Shown here: in pieces, positions 46,324 to 58,460 of the stretch
How the letters are laid out: each line of letters opens with the position of its first letter
Numbering within the stretch: position 1 is the first letter of the stretch
From: Morella rubra
Lineage: Eukaryota > Streptophyta > Magnoliopsida > Fagales > Myricaceae
Direction: 5' to 3'
NCBI GenBank assembly: GCA_003952965.2
Contig: RXIC02000503.1
Span: 223,235-287,234 of the forward strand
Length of the DNA: 64,000 nucleotides
Position numbers and translations under genes: made by a program
The notes under the pieces: model-generated
The model's input: only the letters and a program-made list of their open reading frames with translations
The model's database searches: none
What the model was told of the DNA's origin: nothing

Positions 46324-49054
46324 TGATGAACAATATACGAAAATTGAAGAGAGAGAGAGAGAGAAAGGGATAGAGAGAATTGAGATAGAGATTTAACGTG
46401 GTTCGGCAATATACCTATGTCCAAAGGTGAGAGTAGCCAACGATTTTACTATCTTGTATTATTCTCAGGTTACATCATAGACTATATTTACAAAAAACCC
46501 CAGACTTTGCATCTCTAAACCTATTAGAACTCAAATACTCGGATATCCTAATAGAACACAAATACTTAGATATTGTAATAGCCCAGACCGTGAAGACCTC
46601 TAGCGCTGTCTTATAGTAATGGATGCCGCTATTAAATTGAGGTTACGGTGAGTGGGAGGATTGTTAAAGTAACAGGATTCTAAGAAATAAACATCATCAA
46701 GACCCTTTATTTCAACCTTTGTATCACAAAAGAGTATCAATTCTGCTTTCTATGTATGTCTACAAAACATGGCAGAATAACTACTAAATTCAGTACAATC
46801 TACATAGGTCTTTATCTTATTCTCTTCTACTCTTCCTCTTCATCATCGCTAGAAAATATAATCAGGATGGTCTCACTGATGATGTCTAGGTTCTTAGTGA
46901 CCCAAACCCAACTACCAGCTTAGTATCAAGACCTCATGAGTCAAAGTCTAAGTAAATTCTCCTTGGTACATTTTGAATATCTGCTAAAAGAATTTAACAA
47001 ATAATGGTCAGTCCAAATGACTAAGTAAAGCTAGTGGTTAGACAGACAGTAGATACAAAAAAGGATATTGAAGAAACATGTTCATCAATAATATCTCAAA
47101 ACAGAAGAAGAAAGTAAATGAAAAGACTCAATTCTTAAAAAATATGATCTTTTCCATTTTTCAATCAACTACTCTCATTCCTATAGTGAATCACTTGGCC
47201 AGAGTGATGGGTTACAAGTAACCTTCCGTATCTTTGCAGTAGTACTCCAAGAGGACAATACGGTCTCAAACTCCCAAGAGTATCCTAACAAAGGATCTTT
47301 CCGTGTACGACGAGAGGCCAGGATGCCACAACAAGTGGAACACATCCTCTAGTGCACAGTACTATCACGTCTTCACAGTATTACATTAAGTATGCATATC
47401 TCATGTCAACGCCCATACATATCATTCATGTTATGCAACACCTTAACCATATTTGAACATCAAAATATTCCTTTCCACATACAAGTTAAGTATGCATGTC
47501 TCATATCAATGCCCATACATCTTATTTATGATATGCTACTCCTTAACTCGTTTCCTTCATCGGGACATTATAAAACATTTTTCAAAGGAAAGTGTTGTGA
47601 AGGCAAAAACAACACTTTGATTTCTCGGTTAAAAAATCAACTTAACAACCACCTAGAAATACCAATTTTGACATAAAAAGTATTGAAATCAGAAGGAAAG
47701 AAATATGTCCAAGCTTTGAAAAATAACTTTTGGAAGAAATTTTGAAATGAAACAGATCAAAGTTGAAAAAGAACTTGAAATCGAATTGAACTTTGAAAAT
47801 AATTTTTTCGAAAGGACGAGCTTGTTCTTCGTCAAGAACATGAAGAACACTATGAAGAACATGAATAATAGGAAGAATAGAAAGAATGCAACAACATCAA
47901 GAGATGCTAGAATAATAAAGACAAGAGATTCACAATAATCATATTGAAAACTTAAATCGAAATCAAAGGTAACCAACTAAACTTTACACCTCTAAGCGAA
48001 TTTGATCTTCACTAATCTTCACTAAGTGATTTCCACCTTCTTGCTTCTACTTCACTTCTCTACTAATCTCAAGCTTAACTCACAATTTGCTAAAGAGTTG
48101 GTGTGAGTTTAAATGGCCGGCCACCCTCTATTTATAGGCAAGCTTGGTTCATCACATCGCAACGCGTGTCTAGGCTAGTTTAGTGACTCAAAAGGCTACA
48201 TTCACCTCACATCGACACCTAGCAACTTATAGCAGCTGCAAGGCAAGGTAGCTGTGGCGAGTCACCATTGAAACTTCTACAGTTCGGCACTTTGTGCTTC
48301 TTTAGGTTTAGCCTTTTGGTCATGCTTTCTAGCTTTGATTTGTCGTGCTTCCTATGTGTCATTTTATCCCAATTTTATCTATCCACAAGTCATCTCTATC
48401 ATCTCTATCCACAATTCATCTCTATCCGCAATTCATCTCTACCATAATTCTTATCAATTCATCTCTATCCGTAAGTCATCTTTATCCATCTCTATCCACA
48501 ATTTATCTGTATCCACAATTCCAAAAATTGACCTACTAGCTTCCGAAAAATAAAAAAGTCTCCAAAATTGAACCATAAGCTCATGGATGAACTCCCGACA
48601 TATTTGTAGAGTAAAAATCATGTGGTTCGATTTTTGAGAAAAAACATCCCATTAGCTTCAAAAATTAAATTGATCCAATACGAGCTCCTTAACATTCTGA
48701 ACAATCTAGTTGCATGTGAACTCCAAATCTCACTAAATCATGTCCTAATCAAGGTTTCGAGACAAAAATGTCCTAATAGCTTAAAAAATTAAATTGATCC
48801 AAACTCCTCAACCTCCTGAATAAAAACTCAGTTGCATGTGAGCTCCAATTCTCATTAAATCATATCCTAATCAAGGTTTTGAACTTAGTATCTCAAGTAC
48901 TAAATAATCTCTCTTAGTCACTAAGTATCCCTTAAATGCACTACTAATCACAACAATATCCATGCGATGTTTTAAAATCTCGGGGTATGACAGATATCCT
49001 ATTAGAACTCAACTACTTGGATATCCTAAAAATAGGAGCCATCTTTATCCAACA
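46303..49054 (-). repeat. Second LTR (5' LTR) of the copia element, split
   Basis: 46303-46573 and 48993-49054 together match the LTR at 39649-40050, including the GA tract and the ending TTTATCCAACA. The two parts are separated by a solo LTR. Confidence 0.88.
46574..48992 (+). mobile_element. Solo LTR (2419 bp) with target duplication GATAT
   Basis: Starts TGTAATAGCCCAGACC and ends CGGGGTATGACA, with a perfect GATAT duplication (46569-46573 and 48993-48997). It aligns in reverse with 42491-44805 along its length. It contains no gag or pol. The small frames at 47.4-48.5 kb are chance translations. Confidence 0.92.
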
Positions 49055-50029
49055 AGTTTCCCAAGCATCACCTCGAAACCAATTTGATTATTGTTTTTCT
49101 GATCGAACAAAATCCACTACCTTGCCGAAGTAGAAGTTTCTGTTTGTAGCTATTTGCTTCTAGAGGAGAAGCAATGATGGAGGGACATTTTAGCACATAG
49201 ACATATAGCTTTAGTCCTTTAAGTCGCAACCACGCCAAAATAATTAAAATCGGATGACTAAAATATCGAAAGTTTCATGGTATCAGACTGTTCTATAATT
49301 CATCTTCATGATCAAACCCAAAGCTCACCCAAAAAGAAAATTCCCATTTTTCACCAAGAAAAAAAAATCAACGTGAAGTTACAAGCTCACTAAATATGAG
49401 CAATAACAATGTGCCAACCTAAGAAATGGAGAATCCGACAATCGGTACCTTCAACAAGAATCGAAAAACTGTCGAGACGGTAAATTGCTAGTCTAGAGGG
49501 CGAAGAAATTTCTTGTGAAGCCACAATGACGAACTTATATAGAGCCAATTGGTTGAAGAGACAGAGGAAGTTGGCTATGGTGTACGAGGAGCACTCGATC
49601 TTTTCTCCAGATGGTGGCTAAAAATTGGGTGAATCAGCATGAGCGGAAGTCAAAATTGAGGTGGAGGTTGGAATTAAAGTACGATTGTCTTTGTGGTTAA
49701 AGGGAGAAAAATTAAAAAGATGGGCTATGCGTTTTGGGGTGGAGGGGCATTTTTGGCAGATCGCATATGGTGAAGATCACATGTGGTGCACGTGACGACG
49801 ATTCCGTCTGTTGAGACAAAAAATCTAACCAAAGGGCTCAATTTGAATAATTGTGGTAATTGGGGGCCTAATTCGTATAGAATGGTAGTTTGGGGTTTTG
49901 TTTGTAATTTGCGTCGTAGTTTGGGGGCGCAAAGTGATGTTTCCCTAATTACTTAATATATATTAACCTTTTACATATTATATAATAGTACATTGTACAT
50001 ATTACTTAGTATATTATCTATACAATATT

Positions 50030-50659
50030 ATATTTTCTTTGCAAAGATTTTCAAAAAAAAATTTGTCATCAAAAAAAGGGGGAGATTGTTATCCTAAGGT
50101 TGATCTTGAGCTATCTAACTTGATTTTGATGATAACAAATGACAAAACACTTTGAGCATTTTTTTAGGATATGTGGTTGTCAATCCACTATTCGATTAAG
50201 AGTACTCAATTGTATTTAAACTTTATCATAATTTTTTTATGCCCTACATTTGATTTAAACACCATGGTTTGCACCTAAACTATGATATTTTTCATTATAG
50301 GAGTTTTCATGTTGAATTGAAAAGATTGGACATCAAAAAGCACTGAAAAACTCAAACTGCCAAGACGGTGTCGACACATGTGAAGCAAAGTGTCGACACA
50401 TGGAAGATAGTGTCGACACATGTTGACATGGTGCTGACACATAGCACAGAAGCCAGATTGCCATTTTGATGGTGTCGACACATGGGAAGCAAAGTGTCGA
50501 CACATGTGAAGATGGTGTCGACACAGGGTGATGCACATGTGAAGATGCCAATTACAGGATGGTGCCACTAGTTGCTGCACCAATTACAACACCTTTGCTC
50601 AAAGACTTCTTTGATTTTGTAGACCCTAAACAACGCAAAAAAGGGAGGCAAGGATAACA
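50030..50659 (+). repeat. Copia-type 3' end: polypurine tract and LTR
   Basis: AAAAAAAGGGGGAGAT (50071-50086) is a typical copia polypurine tract. It is followed by an LTR starting TGTTATCCTAAGG (50087) and perhaps ending GGATAACA (50659), whose first and last eight bases are inverted partners. The coding part to the left is missing and replaced by array sequence. The LTR holds a cluster of GTGTCGACAC palindromes. Confidence 0.6.
50370..50528. repeat. Cluster of GTGTCGACAC palindromes
   Basis: Six copies of the ten-base palindrome GTGTCGACAC, mostly followed by ATG, lie within 160 bases at irregular 23-62-base steps, plus one variant (GTGCTGACAC). The same motif recurs at 58.26-58.42 kb. Confidence 0.92.
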
Positions 50660-51750
50660 GGTGAAAGTTTTGTTTCTAGAGATGCATAATTTTAAAACAA
50701 CAAGCACCGCTTTAGTCTTATTGGAAGTGTGAAATTGAGGCTACCTACAAGGTAAATCCTTGAGATGTGATTTCCCTCGCAAACTGGGTTATTTGCAAGT
50801 TTGCAATAGATAATGGATGATTATCCAATGGTCTGGCAAACTATTAATTGCTAACAAAAAAAAACAAAAAAAAAAAAAAGGAATACTGTATCATGGCAAT
50901 TTGAATTCCAAAGATAGTCAATTTTTTTGAAACTACAACTAAAACAAAATGAATGATATAAGAATATGGCTTACATCAAGTTCTTATTGTGCCCTCTAGC
51001 TGTTTCTATGAAAAGTCTACCCAATTTTGAAGGACCAAAGTCTGTTCCAATTTTTTTTCAGTCCAATGACCTCTGCATTGAAGGCGATGAGAGTGGTCAA
51101 GCATATAGGCAATTTTGACACAAAATCTTCCATATGGAGCCGGGGTCCAATGACATCTACTTGGTTAACAATACTAGTATTTGTCTACTAGTATTTTGCA
51201 GAAGTTGCGGGCTAAAGCCATCAACCATACCAGGAAAAATGGCATCTACTTGGTTTATAACAAAGACAAAAAAGACAACATAAGTACAAGTTGATAGATG
51301 ATAACATAGCAGAGTAGGAATAAAAAAAACCAACAACTGGTCGAGAATAATCCATTAAAATAGAAAAAATAAAACACAGAATACATAAACATGCAAGTAT
51401 ATTTATATGCAACTGTATGTTACACGGACAAATTGAAGCCACAAAAAAAGAAACTGCCACCACAAAAGTGTTGTTGAGCCGCAATGAACCCACTAAAAAA
51501 GAAATTCAAAAGATTCAAAATAGTCTTAATTTAACTTTTTTTATTTCTTGTTCTCCCTAACTATCTCAGTTTATACACAAGATTTCTTCTTGAGCCAAGA
51601 TTCAAAACCAGGAATGAGGTTGGAGGCCTACAATTCAAATCAAATTTCAACCAGAACAACAACACCCACAAATTAGAGTCCACCCTCATCGTCAAATTGA
51701 AACTAACCGAAGGAATAAACTTGCAAGTTACTCACAAAGTCACAGCTACG
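50660..51750. other. Non-coding interval
   Basis: AT-rich; no supported gene. CATCTACTTGG(T) recurs at 51146 and 51242. Confidence 0.4.
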
Positions 51751-51774
51751 AATCTAAATCGAAATCAACAATGG

Positions 51775-52045
51775 CAAGTGGGATAGAGACCTCCTGCGAA
51801 GAGTATATTGGGGAGAAAGGTGGACGAAAATTTGTCGAGTGGAGGACAGAGACCTCTTGCGAAGAGTAAATGGGGGAAAGGAGGTGGACAACAATCTGTT
51901 GAATGGGGATAGGGACCTCTTGCGAAGAGTATAAGGGGGAGAAGAGGTGGACAAAAATCTATCGAGTGGACGACAGAGACCTCCTGCGAAGAGTAAATGG
52001 GGGAAAGGAGGTGGATGACAATTTGTTGAATGGGGACAAAAACTT
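51775..52045. repeat. 63-bp tandem repeat, about 4.5 units
   Basis: The unit carries GAGACCTCTTGCGAAGAGTA and GGAGGTGGACAACAATCTGT. Alternate units match better than neighbours, suggesting a two-unit (126-bp) higher-order repeat. The frame 51754-52122 on the minus strand is open through the repeats but is explained by their period being a multiple of three. Confidence 0.9.
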
Positions 52046-52329
52046 CTTGCGAGTTCCATAATTCTTGTCGACAGGAGTGCGAAGATAGTGGTTCTCTGAT
52101 GACCTACGCCAATGTGTATCAACTCACCGCGTGGCTAAAAAGAAAAAGGTCTCAAAATCACACTGAAAATGGCAATGAACTCGAAAGCAGAGGAAAGAGA
52201 GAAAGAAAGAGGGGAGAAGAGAAGAGAGAAGGAGGCGGCTGGCAAGGAGAGGAGGGGTGAGAATTTGACAGAGGACTTTTGGACCTGTGGCAGTGGGAGG
52301 AAGAAGAGAGCCTTAGCGTGAAATAGTCT

Positions 52330-52631
52330 ATTTGGTTTTTTACTTTTAGTAACACTAGTTTTTAGTTTTAGGAACAGGAGCATAAAGGTTGTACCTTTAG
52401 TGACCAACAAATGGATTTGGTCACTGGCGCCTGATGTTTTTGTGACCAAACAGAAGACTTCGGTGGTTGTAGCATGACTTTTTACTTTTAGTAACATTAG
52501 TTTTTAGTTTTAGGAACTAGAGCATAAAGTTGTACCTCTAGTGACCAACAGATGGATTTGGTCACTGGTGCCTGATGTTTTAGTGACCAAATAGAAGGCT
52601 TCGGTGGCTGTAGCATGATTTTCTTATAGTG
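52330..52631. mobile_element. CACTA-like right terminus with two tandem 143-bp repeats
   Basis: Two tandem copies (about 52336-52478 and 52479-52620) share TTACTTTTAGTAAC, TTTGGTCACTGG and CTTCGGTGG. They are followed by TTTTCTTATAGTG, the reverse complement of CACTATAAGAAAA. The adjoining sequence resumes copia coding sequence, so this is the edge of a CACTA-type insertion. Its left edge was not found. Confidence 0.6.
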
Positions 52632-55600
52632 AGAGAACTTTAGTTGTTGAGGAATCCATACATGTAGTATTTGATGAATCTAATGCTTCTCTGAAAAGAG
52701 ATGATGAGGATGTTGTAGATCTTGACAAAAGTAGTGGGAAACCTACTACAAGTGAAGTGAAAGAAATCTGTGATACCCCTTCCCTAAATTTCCCTATTTC
52801 TCTAATTTCCTTAATTTCCTTGAATTCTCGTATTTAGCCAATTAATGTTATGATCATGATCGTCTCTATTTTATCGGTTTCTATGCGTTTAAAAAATTCT
52901 TCCATTCTCTTGTTAATATCTTAGTATTCCTATTACTTGATTTAAACATGTGATATTTTACCTAAGTATACTTCATTAGCTCATATTTAACATTTTCTAA
53001 GTATTAGATTTGATTTCTTGACACATGATTTATTTCGGTTCTAATTGCCCTAAGGAATTTCGGTATGTTTAATCTCTTCCCTTTTTATTCTCTTGTTTAC
53101 ATCTAAATTTTTTACCTAGTGTCAATCTTAATTATTCTATCACTAATCTCGGTTAATTACTTGACTAATTACCTATTTCTTTTCTCTAACATATACATTG
53201 ACTAACTTTACAATTTAGCTAATCATTTAGCTAACCTAAGTCTACTTTGATGTCATGTGGGTCCCACTCTCTCTCTCCTCCCTAGGTCACACGGCACACA
53301 CAAGGAAATCTTTGTTTTGTCTTGTTTTCTTTGTCCTTTTCCCTTGTCCCATGTTCTTGGCTTGTGATGCATGAATAGTAAGATTCAAAAATGGACCAAC
53401 CGGCCATGCTTGCTTGTAATCACATTTGATTTGATTTTGAAGTGATTTTAGCTTGTGTAAGTATCCTTAATCATCACCTAGGGAAGGGGGAGTGTGCCAT
53501 TTGGCTCCTCCAGCCCTTGTGCCGCCCAAGCCACCCAATCAAGGGGCTTGCTTGTGGCAGCCACCCCTTGACCAAATGATGGCAAGGTTGGCTATAAAAG
53601 CCAACCCTTGCCATGCATTTCTCACACCAACAACCGGCCATTTGAGTTGAGAGTGAGGAGTGTGTGCTGAGAGCATTCGGCCAAGAGGGAGAGAAAGAAA
53701 GAAGAAGAAAAGAAGAAGAGGAGAAGAAGAAGAGAAGGAGGTGGAAAAACTTCCATGCCAAGGTAAGTTGGCAAAGGGTTTTCGGCCAAGGCCTTGAAAC
53801 CCCCTTGCACCACCTCTTTCCTACTTCCTCATCATCATTTCCACTTCTTCTTAGCCCCTAGTTCAGTGTCATTAACCAATAGATCTTGTGTTAATAGAGA
53901 ACATCAAGAGCTACCCGAGATCACCAAGGTAAGGGTTTAGGTTCTTGTGTTTTGTTGAGGATGGATAACATGTTCTCTTGTATTGATTGATATCATATAT
54001 ATTTGTGCATAGAACTGTGATTCAATGATGAACATGTTAGGGTTATTTGGATTCAAGTTTTGCAAAAAGAAAGGTTCAAAGGTGCTATGAAGTATATACT
54101 AGTCTAGACATCTTGCATGTTAAGGCTTAATGAATATTCTATAACTGTTAAGATTGCTTGCTGATTGGTTGAAAAGAGCTCTGGACATGCTTTATGAGCT
54201 ATGGACATGGTGATAAGCCCTAAACTTGAAGCCTTATAGACGGGTTGGTCAAGAAAAATGGCTTATGGTGTTGCATGTTGCACTACATGATTTATGATTC
54301 AATGTCATGCATATGTGATATGAAATGTGGAGCAATAATGAATGATGATGGCCAAGAGGCTTTAAAGTATCCCTGATCAAGAGAAGGCCAAATGGGGCCA
54401 AAGAAAGGAGCCATGGGCTCAAGGAAAGAGGTTATGAAGTTGAAAGCATGAAAAAGATGCATTATGCATGTTCCTTGATGACATTGCAAATGATCATTTG
54501 TTTGCCTTTAAGTTCTTGAAGAATCCACATGTTATGTGCTCTATGATTTCCTTTATGTTGATAGATTAAAATTATTTTTAGCCTAAAGTTTCGAAAAGTA
54601 TAGATCAATCAAAGGCATGAACACCTATCTAGGGCATTTAGGCAAACATAGGTGCTGCCCAAATCGACCCTAAGCTACAGGTTTATTTTTGCATGAAACT
54701 TTCAGATAGCATCCTTATCTAATATTAGGATCCCTGTAAAAATTTCAGCCCAAAATGAGGAAGGAAAAGGTCGAAAATGCCCCTGGAGGTCTCTGAGGGC
54801 AGATTCGACATTTTGCCTAATTCGTTAGGGAAAAAGGGTCCAAAATGAGAAAATGATTACATGGTTGGATAGAGCACGAAAAATTGATGGGGGAGCCCAA
54901 ATTTAGTTCAAACCAAGTTGAAATAAAGGCCCAAATCACAAGGCCCGTTTAGGAGCCTAAATGGACTTTAGACCCAATAACCCTAAAATAGCACCAAGCC
55001 AATAACACTTTGGAATAGGCCTAGCAGGGTCTAAGGAGGCCCAATAGGCCTTCAAAGGGGTTTAATGTCTTAGATCTTAATACTTATTATCATGGTTGTT
55101 TCAATTGTCAATGATTATTCTTTAAACCTGTTATGTTTCTTTCAAGTTCATTGCAAATTAGTGTGCATTGTTGGGTGAATGTTACATGTGTACTTTAATG
55201 CTTGGACATGAGATTGCATTCATAAGAGGAAAAAAAAATGTGAGGAACCCCTAAGCCTACGAGGTGATTCCCCGAATGGTAGTGACGGTACCGGGCACTT
55301 AGGAGACGTGCAACCCCCCACAGCAGGGAGTGGGTGGGCTCCTTTATGAACGCTAAGGCGTAATGTTAAAGGGTCCTGGTGCTGGAGGCACGGACAGTCC
55401 CATAGAAGGGAGGGACGCACAACCCGACTCTGGGGTGAACAGAGCAGACATCAGGAACTCCTCAGGAACCATGATGGTGTGATGCATTGCATATTTTAAT
55501 TCATCCAAGTTCATACTTATTATGCTTGAAGTTAGTTTCACACCATGTTTAAGTGAATTATATGCACTGTATTTGTTTGATCATGTTTCCCCACCCTCAC

Positions 55601-58020
55601 CTTACTGAGTCAATAGGACTCACCTTTTTCTCTTTTTGTTGTTTTGCAATGTTTGGCGAACGTGGGTATTGAAGAATGAAGCTATTCGAGGACGAGTTAA
55701 CCTATAATTTTTACCCTTATATCCTGGTACTCAAGATCCGAACTTGGGTTTGGATCTTTGGAGTATTAGTGGAGCATAAGGCCCACTGGTTCTTTAGGGA
55801 GCCCTCACCCCCATCCCCTGTACCCCCACCATCCCCTTATCCCCGTTACCCGATTTGAGGACTTGGTTTACCAGATGTACCGCCCGAGTGGCTAAGGTTC
55901 GATTACGTTCCCGGCCCCGCCAACGGGAAATAGTAGTACCACTCCAGGGTCCGAGATTATAGATCTTACATCAGACTCAGACGAGGAGGATTAGTACTCC
56001 TTTAGGCTTGTAGAGTGTTTCGGGTATCTGTCCTTGTAATCAGTTTTCAAATTGTACGAAGCTCCTGAATTTTTGTAATGTAGCCTTTTATGTAGTCCCA
56101 GGAGGACGACTGAACTTTCTTTGTATCAAGATGTCCTTGTTATTTCAAGGTTTTCAATCTCCTTCGTGTCTCTTTCCTCATCCTTTATTTCAAAGTTCTT
56201 ATTTTTACTCAAAGGCTAATCTAACACTTTCAATCTTTTTGGATTGTATTAACTTATTGCCTTTTTCCAAAAACATAGAGTTTTTACCCTAAATCTTTTC
56301 CAATTTCCAACTACGATTCTATTTTTTTTAATATGCCTTCCGCTAAGTTTCATGGTAAATCAACTAAGACTTTCTAGCGACCTTCGTGCCATAATCCCGG
56401 CTGTGTGCATACCATTATATAGGTGAGCAGGGGGTAAGTATGAGCACGGGACGTGACAAAAATCTCAGCCACAAGACATAGATGAACAAGATCTTGAAGA
56501 AGAAGAAATGTCAATGACCTACCAAAAGCTTAGAAGTTTGTTAGAAATCATCCTATTGATCAAGTCATTGGTAATTACTTTTTAAAATTGAGACAAAGAA
56601 TATCTCTGAGGCAAAAGATGATGAAAGTTGGATCCATGCCATGAAGATGAATTAAAATAGTTTGAGAAAAACAAGTATGACATCTAGTTCTAACCCAAAG
56701 ATCATCCAGTTATTGGTACTAAATGGGTTTTTAGAAACAAAATGGATGAATCTTGGGTTGTAGTAAGGAACAAGGCAAGGTTGGTATCCCAAGGTTATAA
56801 TCAAGAAGAGGGAATCGATTTTGATGAGACCTTTGCACCATTGCTTGCTTAGAATCTATTTGCATGTTGCATGCATTTGCATGCTTTAAAGATTTCAAAT
56901 TATTTCAAATAGATGTGAAATGTGCTTTTCTTAAGGTTATCTTTCTAAGGAAGTGTATATAGAACAACCTCCTGTATTTGAAGACGAAAAGCAGCCACAC
57001 CATGTGTTCAAGCTCACAAAAGCTTATATGCCTTGAAGCAAGCACCTCAGGCATGGTATGAATGACTAAGTTCTTTCCTTATCGAAAATAGATTTTCACA
57101 AGGTATTATAGATACCACTCTCTTTACTAAGGAAAAGGAAATGATTTACTTATCGTTCAAATTTATGTTGATGATATCATATTTGGCACTACTATTGAGT
57201 CTCTGTGTGAGGAATTTTCCATTGTATGAATGGTAAATTCGCGATGAGCCTTATGGGCTAGTTGAATTACTTTTTTGGACTTCAGATTAAGCAAAATCAT
57301 GATGGCATCTTTATTAAAGTTAGTAAATACCAGAGACCTTTCAAAAGATTTGGAATGGACAACTCAAAATCGATGAGTACACCAATGAGTCCATCAACCA
57401 AAATGGAGAAAGATGAAAAAGGTAAAGACGTTGACCAAACAAGGTATCGAGGTATGATTGGCTCTTTACTTTACCTTACTGCGAGTAGACTTGATATCAT
57501 GTTCAGTGTGTGCATGTGTGCAAGATTTCAGGCTTGCCATAAGGAGTCTCACCTCCTTGCGGTTAAAAGAATATTTTCGTTACCTTGTGGCAACACAAGA
57601 ATTGGTTTTTTATCCCAAAATTTGATTTTAATTTGCAAGGATACTCGGATGCTGATTATGCTGGTTGTAAAATTGATTGAAAAAGTACTAGGGTGTCAGT
57701 TTCTTGGCCCATCTCTAGTGTCCTTTTGTAAGAAACAAAATTATGTATCTTTATCAACCATAAAGGCCGAGTATATTGCTGTTGGTAATTGTTGCACACA
57801 AATACTGTGGATGAAACAACAACTGGAAGATTTTAATCTTCATTTTTCACTTTTCCCGATTAAGTGCGACAACACAAGTGCCATAAACCTTTCTAAAAAT
57901 CCCATTCAGTACTCTAGGACTAAACATATAGAGAAACATCATTTTCTACGTGATCATGCTAAAAAAGGTGACATCATTCTTGAGTTTGTAAGCATAGATG
58001 TTCAACTTACTGATATATGA
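52632..58020 (+). pseudogene. Ty1/copia pol relic (SIRE-like), interrupted
   Basis: 52632-52768 encodes VVEESIHVVFDESNASLKRD, the linker before reverse transcriptase. After a solo LTR the frame resumes at 56465 (QPQDIDEQDLEEEEMSM). Reverse transcriptase follows with KARLVSQGYNQEEGIDFDE, VYIEQPP and the catalytic YVDD (57164-57175). RNase H runs 57262-58017 (MNYFFGLQIKQ ... STIKAEYIAVGNC ... SRTKHIEKHHF); its DADYAG block is in another frame, so the ORF is damaged. Integrase, protease and gag are missing to the left. Confidence 0.9.
52769..56459 (+). mobile_element. Solo LTR (3.7 kb) inside the SIRE-like copia pol
   Basis: Starts TGTGATACCCCTTCCC and ends GCACGGGACGTGACA. It is flanked by AAATC (52764-52768) and AAATC (56460-56464), with one extra A at the right edge. 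TATAAAAG at 53593-53600 is a probable LTR promoter. The TGAGTCA...GGACTCACC block is at 55606-55623. No coding domains. Confidence 0.88.
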
Positions 58021-58460
58021 AACCTCTCAATGAGGATCATTTTTGCCTCATTTGTCAAGAGATCAGTATGTGTTTTCCCCCCGAATGATTAAATTTTGAT
58101 ATGAACTGCTTATTATATTATTCGTGTGTTTGTTGAATGATTCTTGAGGTGATTATATATTTCCATGCCTAATTGGATTGCCTTATACTTTTTCTATTTG
58201 AAAACATGTCATTTTACACGTTTACATGTCATGTGTCAACACTTGAAGTCACAAGTGTCGACACTTCTGGACTTGCTTGACAGTTTTCTCTGGAATTTGA
58301 ATATTCAACCATGTGTCGACACACTGTGTGTTCCTGGAGAAGGCTATTGAGTAAGTGCTGACACATATTTTCATATGTGTCAACACATAAGTCCCGTGCA
58401 TGTGAAATGTGTCGACACATGTTTCGAATGGACAGTTTCAAAACATCGATTCATTTGCAT
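58021..58460 (+). repeat. Copia 3' region with GTGTCGACAC motifs
   Basis: Downstream of RNase H are three close copies or variants of the palindrome (AAGTGTCGACACTT, ATGTGTCGACACA, ATGTGTCGACACATG) plus GTGTCAACAC and GTGCTGACAC variants. No polypurine tract or LTR boundary was found. Confidence 0.6.

Larger units (their letters stand above)
39223..49946. mobile_element. Mutator-like element (long-TIR) filled with nested insertions
   Basis: The left end GGGGAAACATCACTTTG and the right end CAAAGTGATGTTTCCC are inverted partners. Similarity continues inward for about 250 bases on each side, including CAAATTACAAACGAAACCC and its counterpart. The flanks TATTACTTA (39214-39222) and AATTACTTA (49947-49955) match at 8 of 9 positions, as expected for the 9-bp duplication of Mutator-like elements. 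Without the copia insertion (39649-49054) the element would be about 1.3 kb and has no transposase, so it is non-autonomous. Confidence 0.8.

Noticed and set aside
50275-50583. 102-residue minus-strand frame rich in His/Cys (CRHH, MCRHF repeats)
   Set aside because: The apparent zinc-finger-like pattern is a translation of the GTGTCGACAC repeat cluster in an LTR.
51488-52631. CACTAAAAAAGAAAT at about 51488 as the left end of the CACTA-like element ending at 52631
   Set aside because: Similarity to CACTATAAGAAAA is poor and no matching 3-bp flank or mirrored subterminal repeats were seen.
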